From contig JBHGBF010000002.1 in the NCBI GenBank assembly GCA_041946865.1, forward strand, positions 1 through 60,824: a DNA stretch of 60,824 nt. The letters are read 5' to 3'. The notes below the pieces were generated by a model. The model saw nothing but the letters and a program-made list of their open reading frames with translations, did no database searches and was not told the DNA's origin. A program made the translations under genes and the position numbers. Source of the DNA: RPQK01 sp041946865. Its GTDB lineage: Bacteria; Acidobacteriota; UBA6911; RPQK01. Of the stretch, positions 17,651-26,809 are shown one piece after another (the stretch's first letter is position 1; the number at the start of each line of letters is the position of its first letter).

Positions 17651-17704
17651 AGGGCGACCGGGAACCTGACCTTGGACCCCTCAAAATAAGGAGGGCAACA
17701 AAGT

Positions 17705-18184
17705 ATGGGTGTCGCCGACCGGGTGGAACGGCTGGTCGGTCAGGCGATTGCGGCGGAGGGGTATGAGCTGGTCCACGTTGAGTATCTGCCGCGGGGAGCG
17801 GGATCGATTCTGCGGCTGTATATCGACCGGCCGGGAGGTGTGACGCTGGACGATTGCCAGTATGTCAGCCGGCACGTTGGCGTGCTGCTCGACGTGGAAG
17901 ACATTATTCCACATCAGTATGTGTTGGAGGTGTCGTCTCCAGGTATCGAGCGTCCGCTGTTCAAGGAATCGGACTACAACCGGTTTGCCGGGAAGGAGAT
18001 ACGTTTAACGACGAACGGGAAGATCGAAGGTCGCAAGAATTTTATCGGGTTGCTGCGCGGCATCAACGAAGGCGTGGTAGAACTGGAGAGCGAGGGTACG
18101 GTTTACCGGATTCCTTTCGACCGGGTAAGGAAAGCACACCTCGTCTACAGGTTTTTTGAAGGCGAGGGGGCTGCGGAAGGGTAA
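17705..18184 (+). CDS. rimP: Ribosome maturation factor RimP
   Basis: The 159-residue protein is RimP, needed for maturation of the 30S ribosomal subunit. It shows the N-terminal domain with LVHVEYLPRGAGSILRLYID, the central YVLEVSSPGIERPLF signature, and the C-terminal SH3-like domain. The start has AAGGAGG at 17689-17695, nine bases upstream. It opens the rimP-nusA-infB operon, with nusA starting 21 bases after its stop, which is the conserved bacterial order. Confidence 0.95.
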   Translation: MGVADRVERLVGQAIAAEGYELVHVEYLPRGAGSILRLYIDRPGGVTLDDCQYVSRHVGVLLDVEDIIPHQYVLEVSSPGIERPLFKESDYNRFAGKEIRLTTNGKIEGRKNFIGLLRGINEGVVELESEGTVYRIPFDRVRKAHLVYRFFEGEGAAEG

Positions 18185-18205
18185 CACCTGAGAGGTCAAT
18201 CGAGA

Positions 18206-19573
<1,368 letters not shown>

Positions 19574-19617
19574 TCCGGCGGCCCAGAAAGAAAGGTTTTA
19601 GATTTTTCAACTTGCAG

Positions 19618-22380
19618 ATGGAACAAATTAAGGTTAGCGATCTAGCTACCGAATTCGACATTCAGTACACCATTGTCATCTCCGAGCTCAAGAAGATAGG
19701 TGTCTGGGTTCCTTCGGCAGACACTCCCGTCGACCCGGACATCGCGATTCGAATTCGCCGTCGCCTGCAACTGATGGTGGAAACGGAACACGAGGAACAG
19801 GCGCGTGCCGAGAAAGCCAAGGAAAAGAAGGCGCCGGCAGCCAAGGCCAAGAAGACGATTAAAGAGCTGGGCCAGCCTCGCCGAACGACGGCTCGCAGGA
19901 TCGAGGAGAAGCCTGTCGAGACGGCGCTCACCTCGTCCCTGAAGCCTCGTCGCGGCAAGGGTGTCTACCGCCGTCCGGAAGAAGAAGTCACCGCCGAGCC
20001 TGTAGCCGAGGCCGCCGCCCCACCAGCGCCGGTTGTTGAGGCCGAAAAGCCGGAAGTTGTCGAGGCGCCGGTCCCTGAACCAGCCGCACCCTCCGCTCCA
20101 GTTGAAGCGCCCGCCGAGGCGGCCCCCGCGCCAGCAGCTGAGGTCGAAGAAGCTAAGCCTGCGCAGACGCCGGCCGAGCCGGTCGCTGCCCAAGAGATCG
20201 CACCCAAGGCCGCCGCTCCCGCGACTGCCTCTGAACCGGTCGAGCCTCCCGCTCCCGAAGTCAAGGAACCGCCCCAGCCGGAAGCAGCGGAACCGACCCC
20301 TGCGCCAGCCCCGCCTGCTCCTGCTCCTGCTCCTGCTCCCGAAGCACGCCCGGCGCCACCGGCAGAGGCGCTCCGAGAGAAAGCTGCCGAGAAGCCGACC
20401 ATCCTGAAGAAGACTTCTCCGGAACCGGTGGCCGCAGCCCCTCAGCAGATTGTTCGGCAGCTGGTTCGCACTCAGCCCCCCAGACCGGACCAGAGAAGAG
20501 CGCCGGCTGCTCAGCAACCGTACCGAAAAGCCGGCGAACCGCAACGGCGGCCAACCCCGACCCGGGGCCGGCCCGCCGCTCCGGCGCCCGCTCCGGTGGC
20601 CAAGAAGCCGGAGATCCCACGCGAAACCCGCGAGGTCTTGCTGCCCGAGTCCGTCACCGTGAAGGAACTGTGCGAGAAACTCGGAGTCAAGAGCAAGGAC
20701 GTCTTACGCGAGCTGCTAAGCCGCGGAATCATGGCCGGCATTAATCAGACGCTCGATCAGAAGACACTTTCGGAAGTGTGTATGGCCTTCAATGCCATCC
20801 CGCGCTTCGTTAGTTTTGAGGAGGCGGTGATGGAAGAAGAAAAATTCGAGGAGAAGGCCGCCGATATGAAGGGACGCGCGCCGGTCGTGACCGTGATGGG
20901 GCACGTTGACCACGGCAAGACTTCTTTGCTTGATGCCATCCGCAAAACCAAAGTGGCCGCCGGCGAGGCCGGAGGTATCACACAGCATATCGGCGCTTAT
21001 CACGTGAACATCAACGACCGCCGGATCGTATTCATCGACACCCCCGGTCATGAAGCTTTCACCATGATGCGCGCCCGGGGCGCCAAGGCCACGGATATCG
21101 TCGTCCTCGTGGTGGCGGCGGACGACGGCGTCATGCCGCAGACTGTGGAGGCGATTAACCACGCCCGCGCCGCCAAGGTCCCGATTCTGGTCGCCATCAA
21201 CAAGATCGACAAGCCGGAAGCCGATCCTCAGCGGGTCAAGCAAGACCTGACCAAGTACGACCTCGTCGCCGAGGAATGGGGCGGCGATACGGTCATGGTC
21301 GAAGTATCGGCCAAAGAAGAAACCAACCTGGATCTCCTGCTCGAGATGATTCTTCTTTCCGCCGACATGCTCGAGCTGAAGGCCAATCCGCTGCGCCCCG
21401 CCATGGGAGTCATTCTGGAAGCCCGGCTCGACAAGGGCCGGGGCGCCGTCGCGACCGTGCTGGTCCAGAACGGCACCCTCAGGGTCAGCGATACGTTCAT
21501 CGCCGGCGCCGCCTACGGGAAGATCCGGGCCATGTTCGACGATCGGGGCCATCCGGTCATTGAGGCCGGGCCGAGCAGCGCCGTCGAAGTTCTGGGGTTG
21601 CAGAACCTGCCGCAGGCCGGGGACTCTTTCCAAGTCATGGATGACACCGTAAGAGCCCGTCAGATCGGCGAGTACCGGCAGACCAAGATGCGCGAAAAGG
21701 AGCTGGTCAAGTCGTCTCGAGTCAGCCTCGACGACCTGTACGCTCAGATGCAGACCGGAGAAGTCAAGGAACTGCCGATCGTCTTGAAAGCCGATGCGCA
21801 GGGCTCCGTTGAGGTCGTCGAAGACGCGTTGCAGAAACTGAGCACCGACAAGGTCAAGATCCGCATCATCCACCGCGGTGTCGGCGCCATTTCGGAGTCG
21901 GACGTTCTTCTGGCGTCAGCTTCGAACGCCGTGGTCATCGGCTTTAATGTCCGCCCGGAACAGAATGCCGAGGCGGCGGCCGAACACGAAGAGGTGGAGA
22001 TCCGCCTCTACACAGTGATCTACGACATCGCCAACGACATCAAGCAGGCGATGCTGGGTCTCCTGGAGCCGACCGTCAAAGAAAACTACCAGGGGAAGGC
22101 CGAGGTACGACAGACTTTCCGGGTCCCCAAGCAGGGGACGATCGCGGGGAGCTACGTCCTGGATGGAACCGTGACGCGCAATTCCGAGGTCCGCCTGCTT
22201 CGCGATAACGTCGTGATCTACGAGGGCCGAGTCGCGTCACTGCGTCGCTTCAAAGAAGATGTCGCCCAAGTGAAGGCGGGTTACGAATGCGGTATCGCGA
22301 TCGCCAACTTTAACGACATCAAAGTCGGCGACGTCATTGAAGCCTTTGTCAAAGAGAGAGTCGAGCCGCAGCTCGCATAA
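19618..22380 (+). CDS. infB: Translation initiation factor IF-2
   Basis: The 920-residue IF-2 is a GTPase that brings initiator tRNA to the ribosome. The N-terminal IF2_N helix domain (MEQIKVSDLATEFD) is followed by a long Ala/Pro/Glu-rich linker (residues about 60-330, including a PAPAPA run encoded by CCTGCT hexamers near 20311-20341). A second IF2_N domain precedes the G domain: GHVDHGKTSLLDAIRKT near residue 430, DTPGHEAF and NKID. Domains II-IV follow. ATG 19618 is preferred over an in-frame TTG at 19612 because the protein then starts with the conserved N-terminus. Confidence 0.96.
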   Translation: MEQIKVSDLATEFDIQYTIVISELKKIGVWVPSADTPVDPDIAIRIRRRLQLMVETEHEEQARAEKAKEKKAPAAKAKKTIKELGQPRRTTARRIEEKPVETALTSSLKPRRGKGVYRRPEEEVTAEPVAEAAAPPAPVVEAEKPEVVEAPVPEPAAPSAPVEAPAEAAPAPAAEVEEAKPAQTPAEPVAAQEIAPKAAAPATASEPVEPPAPEVKEPPQPEAAEPTPAPAPPAPAPAPAPEARPAPPAEALREKAAEKPTILKKTSPEPVAAAPQQIVRQLVRTQPPRPDQRRAPAAQQPYRKAGEPQRRPTPTRGRPAAPAPAPVAKKPEIPRETREVLLPESVTVKELCEKLGVKSKDVLRELLSRGIMAGINQTLDQKTLSEVCMAFNAIPRFVSFEEAVMEEEKFEEKAADMKGRAPVVTVMGHVDHGKTSLLDAIRKTKVAAGEAGGITQHIGAYHVNINDRRIVFIDTPGHEAFTMMRARGAKATDIVVLVVAADDGVMPQTVEAINHARAAKVPILVAINKIDKPEADPQRVKQDLTKYDLVAEEWGGDTVMVEVSAKEETNLDLLLEMILLSADMLELKANPLRPAMGVILEARLDKGRGAVATVLVQNGTLRVSDTFIAGAAYGKIRAMFDDRGHPVIEAGPSSAVEVLGLQNLPQAGDSFQVMDDTVRARQIGEYRQTKMREKELVKSSRVSLDDLYAQMQTGEVKELPIVLKADAQGSVEVVEDALQKLSTDKVKIRIIHRGVGAISESDVLLASASNAVVIGFNVRPEQNAEAAAEHEEVEIRLYTVIYDIANDIKQAMLGLLEPTVKENYQGKAEVRQTFRVPKQGTIAGSYVLDGTVTRNSEVRLLRDNVVIYEGRVASLRRFKEDVAQVKAGYECGIAIANFNDIKVGDVIEAFVKERVEPQLA

Positions 22381-22406
22381 AATACCTGGGAGCGCAGGCC
22401 GTCTGA

Positions 22407-22455
22407 CCTGTTTGTGCCGCCCATACATGTCCGTATTGCGGACAGCACAAACAGG
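22407..22455 (+). promoter_or_regulatory. Nested stem-loop between infB and the ylxP-like gene
   Basis: An 11-bp perfect inverted repeat (CCTGTTTGTGC at 22407-22417 with GCACAAACAGG at 22445-22455) encloses a second 5-bp stem (GTCCG-TATTG-CGGAC, 22429-22443). No T-run follows, so it is not a classical terminator. It could be an RNA-processing or stability element inside the operon. Confidence 0.5.
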
Positions 22456-22480
22456 CTGGGTCTGTCAGCCGTCAGCAAAT

Positions 22481-22771
22481 ATGCCCATCGTCTTTTGTTC
22501 CCTGGACATCCATCTTCCCTACAGTCACTCGCTCAAGGACAAGCGCAATGTCCTGCGCAAGACGGCTGACCGCCTTCGCGCCCGCTTCAACTTTTCGGTT
22601 TCGGAGATTGAACACCAGGAGCTGTGGCAACGGGGACGGCTGGGAGCGGTTTCAATCGGACCGGACGGGAAACGGCTGGAGGAACTGGCCAAAAGCCTGG
22701 TGCGCGAGGCCGAGAACATCCTGGGTCCTGACCTCATCAGCTATAACATCGAATTATTTGAGCACGACTAG
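22481..22771 (+). CDS. DUF503 family protein (YlxP-like)
   Basis: The 96-residue protein is a DUF503/YlxP member: HSLKDKRNVLRKTADRLRARFN and SVSEIEHQELWQ are the conserved core. The family is usually encoded between infB and rbfA and has been linked to ribosome assembly; its biochemical role is unclear. I chose ATG 22481, where the conserved sequence begins, since the upstream in-frame codons run through the hairpin. nrnA follows after five bases. Confidence 0.88.
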   Translation: MPIVFCSLDIHLPYSHSLKDKRNVLRKTADRLRARFNFSVSEIEHQELWQRGRLGAVSIGPDGKRLEELAKSLVREAENILGPDLISYNIELFEHD

Positions 22772-22776
22772 AGGGC

Positions 22777-23724
22777 ATGCAGGAGATCTTAGAGTTCATC
22801 CGCCAACACAAGGAATTTGCCGTCACTTCACACGCCCGCCCGGATGGCGATTCTCTGGGCTCCGAGTTGGCTCTGGCCGAGGCCCTCAAACAGCTGGGTA
22901 AGCGGGTCGAAATCGTCAACGCCGATCCTCATCCGCAAGCCTACTCCGGACTGCCGGGCATCGACCGCATACGGCGTAGCCCATGCCTGCGGGGCAAGTA
23001 CGACGCCGTCTTTGTCCTCGAGACGAACGAGTTGGGTCGCACCGGTCTGACCGGGCTCGACCGGCACTTCATCATCAATATTGACCACCATCGGAACACG
23101 CTTCCCTTTGGAAACCTGAACTTCGTGGACGAGAATGCCGCTGCCGTCGGTGAGATTATCTTCGAGCTCATCCGGCAACTCGGCGTTTCCATCACTCCAG
23201 AAATGGCGACGAACCTTTACGTCGCAATCCTGACCGATACCGGCTCTTTCCAGTTCACGAACACGACCGCTCACACCTTTCGGATAGCCGAGCAGTTGGT
23301 GCTCGCCGGCGCAAAGCCGGCCGAGATTGCCCAGAGCGTCTACATGAGCCACCCGAAATCCAAGCTCCGCCTGCTGGCTCGCGTGCTGGAAACGCTTGAG
23401 GTCGATCCTTCTGAACGAATCGCCTGGGTGCTCCTGACTCAGGACATGCTGAAAGAGACGGGGGCTAACCCGACTGAAACCGAGGGCCTGGTGAACTATC
23501 CGCTTTCGCTTGAAGGCGTGGTGGCTGTGGCCTTTTTCCGAGAGGAGGGCAACAACCGGTATCGGGTGAGCCTGCGCTCCAAAGACAACTTCGACGTGGC
23601 CGCCGCCGCTGAGTACTTCGGTGGCGGCGGACATACCAATGCCGCCGGCCTCTGGATAGACGGAAGCTTCGAGGAAGTGCGGGATAAGGTCATCGCGCAG
23701 GTGGCTCAGGCGCTTGAAGAGTGA
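22777..23724 (+). CDS. nrnA: DHH-family phosphoesterase (NrnA-like nanoRNase/pAp phosphatase)
   Basis: The 315-residue protein degrades oligoribonucleotides and probably 3'-phosphoadenosine 5'-phosphate. The N-terminal DHH domain has SHARPDGDSLGSELALAEAL and the DHH triad at D103-H104-H105 (INIDHHRN). The C-terminal DHHA1 domain contains GGGGHTNAAGLWIDG. It is in the place expected after rbfA in this conserved operon, although rbfA itself is missing. Confidence 0.92.
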   Translation: MQEILEFIRQHKEFAVTSHARPDGDSLGSELALAEALKQLGKRVEIVNADPHPQAYSGLPGIDRIRRSPCLRGKYDAVFVLETNELGRTGLTGLDRHFIINIDHHRNTLPFGNLNFVDENAAAVGEIIFELIRQLGVSITPEMATNLYVAILTDTGSFQFTNTTAHTFRIAEQLVLAGAKPAEIAQSVYMSHPKSKLRLLARVLETLEVDPSERIAWVLLTQDMLKETGANPTETEGLVNYPLSLEGVVAVAFFREEGNNRYRVSLRSKDNFDVAAAAEYFGGGGHTNAAGLWIDGSFEEVRDKVIAQVAQALEE

Positions 23725-23872
23725 CAAGGTGACAGGTGACAGGGTGGCAGGGGCCAGAAAGGATGAAGGATGAAGGAAAGCAGGGTGGGACGGTTTTGAC
23801 CTGCCGAGGAGCGATTCACCTTGTCACCCAGTCACCCTGTCAGCCTTGTCACCCTGTCACCTTGTCAGCCCT
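23722..23872. repeat. Inverted arrays of an octamer repeat between nrnA and truB
   Basis: Near 23722-23752 the spacer carries several copies of GGTGACA-like units; near 23818-23870 it carries the reverse complement, GTCACCCT/GTCACCTT units with a period of 8. The two arrays could pair into a long stem in the operon transcript. An aaggatgaag-type repeat (23758-23776) sits between them. Related octamers recur at 24822-24859. Confidence 0.7.
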
Positions 23873-24748
23873 ATGGACGGTCTCCTGATCATCGACAAGC
23901 CCGTCGGTCCGACCTCTCACGACATTGTCCACCAGGTGAAACGCCTGGTGGGGACCAAGGTCGGGCACACGGGCACTCTGGATCCACTGGCCTCCGGCGT
24001 TCTGCCTCTCCTGGTTGGACGCGCCACCCGCCTGGCTCGTTTCTTTCAAGGCGAAACCAAAGAATACGTCGCCGAGATCCAGCTCGGAACCACGACCGAC
24101 ACCTGTGACTGCGAAGGACGCGTGATCGGGCAGGCGCCCGTGCCGGAGCTCTCGGACAGACAACTGGTGGAGGTGCTTTCGGCGTTTCGCGGCCGGATCC
24201 GGCAACAGCCGCCGCTCTACTCGGCGATCAAGATGCAGGGCAAAAAACTCTACGAGCTGGCGCGCCGGCAAGTGGAGGTGACGCCGCCGCAGCGAACGGT
24301 GGAAATCCAGACGCTCGAGCTTCTGGAATGGCGCAGCGGGAGGCTGCGGTTGCGCGTCGAATGCTCCGCCGGCACCTACGTTCGGAGCCTGGCTCGAGAC
24401 ATCGGGCAGAAGATCGGGTGCGGCGCGTTCCTCGCCGCGCTTGCCCGGACGCGCTCCGGGGCTTTTCGCCGCGCCGACGCTATTTCGCCGTCCGGACTCT
24501 CCGGTTCCTGGAAGGATCGACTGATACCGCTCGAAAACCTGCTTCCCGAGCTGCCCCGCCTGGATCTCGATGAACCCGACGCGACACGCATCCGTCACGG
24601 CAACCCCATCCTCGGAGCGCCAGTCATATCAAGCCCGCACTGCCGTCTTTTCCAGGCCGGTTGCCTGATTGCGATTGGCCGCCCCGCCGGTGACATCGTC
24701 TATCCGGCGATCGTGTTAGAGCCCTTAAGCGCTAACTTAACGGCCTGA
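23873..24748 (+). CDS. truB: tRNA pseudouridine(55) synthase TruB
   Basis: The 291-residue enzyme makes pseudouridine 55 in the T-loop of tRNAs. The start MDGLLIIDKPVGPTSHD and the catalytic motif HTGTLDPLASGVLPL with D37 are diagnostic, as are YSAIKMQGKKLYELAR and GTYVRSLARDIG. ATG 23873 is chosen because upstream in-frame codons run through the octamer repeat. The usual downstream genes ribF and rpsO are absent; repeats follow instead. Confidence 0.95.
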   Translation: MDGLLIIDKPVGPTSHDIVHQVKRLVGTKVGHTGTLDPLASGVLPLLVGRATRLARFFQGETKEYVAEIQLGTTTDTCDCEGRVIGQAPVPELSDRQLVEVLSAFRGRIRQQPPLYSAIKMQGKKLYELARRQVEVTPPQRTVEIQTLELLEWRSGRLRLRVECSAGTYVRSLARDIGQKIGCGAFLAALARTRSGAFRRADAISPSGLSGSWKDRLIPLENLLPELPRLDLDEPDATRIRHGNPILGAPVISSPHCRLFQAGCLIAIGRPAGDIVYPAIVLEPLSANLTA

Positions 24749-24821
24749 CTCAGGGTCACCTGGTCACCTTCTGCTTATCCGGTTGTTTCAGCAAGACACA
24801 AGAGATTGCGCACAGCCAGCG

Positions 24822-24859
24822 CGTCACCTTGTCACCCTGTCACCTTGTCACCTCGTCAC
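24822..24859. repeat. Octamer tandem repeat (GTCACCNN)n
   Basis: About four and a half copies of GTCACCTT/CCT/CTC in tandem with period 8 lie in the 282-base gap between truB and the exopolysaccharide locus. Two further degenerate copies are near 24755-24770. The rest of the gap contains the promoter candidate at 24902 and nothing else recognisable. Confidence 0.8.
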
Positions 24860-24901
24860 AGGTCCGGGCCGGCAATTTTAAAGAGAAGTCAGGGCAGCAA
24901 T

Positions 24902-24928
24902 TTGACAGCAATGTTAAGAAAATAGTAA
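24902..24928 (+). promoter_or_regulatory. Weak promoter candidate for the exopolysaccharide locus
   Basis: A perfect TTGACA (24902-24907) is followed 15 bases later by TAGTAA (24923-24928) in an AT-rich patch about 100 bases before the synthase gene. The -10 match is poor, so this is only a candidate. Confidence 0.35.
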
Positions 24929-25030
24929 ATGTGGTACATCGATCGAACGGTGTTTGAGCTGTGCAGTTGAGCGAGAACGCAGACGGTACTTAACGGTCAT
25001 TTCAGATCCTCAAGCGAAAGCAAAACTTGA

Positions 25031-26809
25031 ATGCGCACTGCCAAATCACCGAACTTTGGGAGATCCCTGTCTCCAAAAGCGGGCAGAGAAAACCACAACG
25101 TCCTAAGAACCGGCGCCCAGGCCGCCGAGGCGGCCCCGGAGTCCCAGCAGCCCGTCTTCCCTCGACAGAAAGTCGACCGGCGCAGGCGGGGCCGAACGCG
25201 CCCGGAGTACCTCGAACGCCGGGAGGCGCCACGATACGAGTGTCGTTTTCCGGTCAACGTTCACGTCACCCGAGGCGGCCACAAAGAAGTCCACACGGCC
25301 CTCGCCCGGGACATTTCCGACGGCGGCCTGCTGCTGGAACTCCCGTCTTCCCCTCTGACGCAGAAGCTCCCCTGTCCGAAGGACGCGTCCGGTTCAGACG
25401 TTACCTCAGTGCATGTCGATTTCGAAATCCCGGACGGCACGATGCCCGAGGAGTACCTGCACGGACGCCAGAAGCTCAAGGGCCGTGTGACATACTGCGA
25501 CGCAAAGACCGGAAGTGTCGCCGTTGCCTTCGAGGAGAACCTGACCAGGAAACTGGCCCGCAGCGCCTGGTTCTACCTGCGGGTTTTCTCGATCATATGC
25601 ATCTTCGTCACCGTCAGCCTGATCCTCCTGTCCCGGCTGCAAAACTACTACTACTTCTGGCTCGACGTCCCCGTGTTTCTTTACAGCCTGACTGTCGGCG
25701 CCTACCTTCTCACCCGTTTTTTGTTTGCTTCGCTATATCAGACTCCTCCGCCGCGCGAAGACTTGCCTCACCTGTCGGTGATCGTCCCCGCCTATAACGA
25801 AGAATTGTACATAGAACGGACGCTGACCAGCATCCTGGAGGCTGAGTACCCCGCGGACCGGCTGGAAGTGATCGTGGTCAACGACTACAGCAGCGACGGC
25901 ACGCTGGGCAACATGTTGTGCGTGGCAGACAAGTACCCTGAGTTGACCGTGCTTGATCTCAGGCAACGTTCGGGCAAACGGGTGGCGCTGGCCTCCGGTG
26001 TCAAGATATCCACCGGCGAGGTCGTGATATTCGTCGACTCGGACAGCTTCCTGCGTCATGACGCCTTAAGGAACATCGTGGACGGGTTGGCGGACCCCGA
26101 AGTGGGCGCCGTCTGTGGTCATTGTGAAGTAGAGAACAAGTGGACTAACGTCCTGACGAAAATGCAGGCGGTCCGTTACTTCATCAGTTTCCGCGTCATC
26201 AAGGCAGCCGAAAGCCTGTTCGGGATGAACAGCTGTCTTTCCGGGCCCTTCGCTGCTTACCGGCGCTCCGTGCTCCTCGAGGTTCTCGATTCCTGGGTGC
26301 ATCAGAAATATCTCGGCCGGCCCGCCACATACGGGGACGACCGGTCGCTGACAAACATGGTCCTCAGGAATCAGAGAGTCCTCTACGACAGCCGGGCCGT
26401 CACGGCCACCATAGTGCCCGAGACCTACGGCCAGTTCCTGCGCCAGCAGGCCCGCTGGAAGCGATCGTGGTTTCGCGAGAGCTTGAAGGCATGCACGTTC
26501 ATCTGGCGCAAGCCACCCTTGGGCGCCTTGTCGTTCTTCGTGGGCTTCATACTTCCGGTCCTGGCGCCGGCCGTGGTTCTTCGCGCGGTCGTGTACTTAC
26601 CCCTGTTGCATGACGTTTCTCCCATGAACTACATCATGGGAGTCGTCCTGATGGCCGCCCTCATGAGCTCGACCTACCTGTTAATCCAGCGATCGCGGCT
26701 CTGGCTGTACGGAGTGCCGTTCTGTCTGTTTTACATGTTTGTCCTGGTATGGCAACTCCCGTGGACAATTCTCACTTTCTTCCGATCCCAGTGGGGCACT
26801 CGTGGGTAA
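25031..26809 (+). CDS. PilZ-GT2 polysaccharide synthase (c-di-GMP-regulated)
   Basis: The 592-residue membrane glycosyltransferase probably polymerises an exopolysaccharide. A PilZ domain comes first: RREAPRYECR near residue 63 supplies the RxxxR-type motif and DISDGGLLLE near 94 the D/NxSxxG motif, so c-di-GMP binding is expected. Two transmembrane helices (about 180-235) lead into a family-2 domain with VIVPAYNEELYIERTL, VNDYSSDGT, VDSDS (about 335-339) and the processive QQARWKRSW (Q-x-x-R-W) motif near 471. Four or more C-terminal helices follow. The domain order differs from BcsA, where PilZ is C-terminal, and from PgaC, which has no PilZ. It overlaps the next gene by 8 bases. Confidence 0.85.
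   Translation: MRTAKSPNFGRSLSPKAGRENHNVLRTGAQAAEAAPESQQPVFPRQKVDRRRRGRTRPEYLERREAPRYECRFPVNVHVTRGGHKEVHTALARDISDGGLLLELPSSPLTQKLPCPKDASGSDVTSVHVDFEIPDGTMPEEYLHGRQKLKGRVTYCDAKTGSVAVAFEENLTRKLARSAWFYLRVFSIICIFVTVSLILLSRLQNYYYFWLDVPVFLYSLTVGAYLLTRFLFASLYQTPPPREDLPHLSVIVPAYNEELYIERTLTSILEAEYPADRLEVIVVNDYSSDGTLGNMLCVADKYPELTVLDLRQRSGKRVALASGVKISTGEVVIFVDSDSFLRHDALRNIVDGLADPEVGAVCGHCEVENKWTNVLTKMQAVRYFISFRVIKAAESLFGMNSCLSGPFAAYRRSVLLEVLDSWVHQKYLGRPATYGDDRSLTNMVLRNQRVLYDSRAVTATIVPETYGQFLRQQARWKRSWFRESLKACTFIWRKPPLGALSFFVGFILPVLAPAVVLRAVVYLPLLHDVSPMNYIMGVVLMAALMSSTYLLIQRSRLWLYGVPFCLFYMFVLVWQLPWTILTFFRSQWGTRG

Noticed and set aside
19965..20402. Minus-strand Gly/Ala/Ser-rich frame opposite the IF-2 linker
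   Set aside because: It mirrors the Ala/Pro-rich linker codons and has no signal or domain of its own.
20716..21873. A 385-codon minus-strand frame inside infB
   Set aside because: Antisense to the conserved GTPase domain of IF-2; no independent evidence of coding.
23722..24859. CRISPR array
   Set aside because: The repeat units are 8 bases and contiguous, without spacers of constant length and without cas genes.
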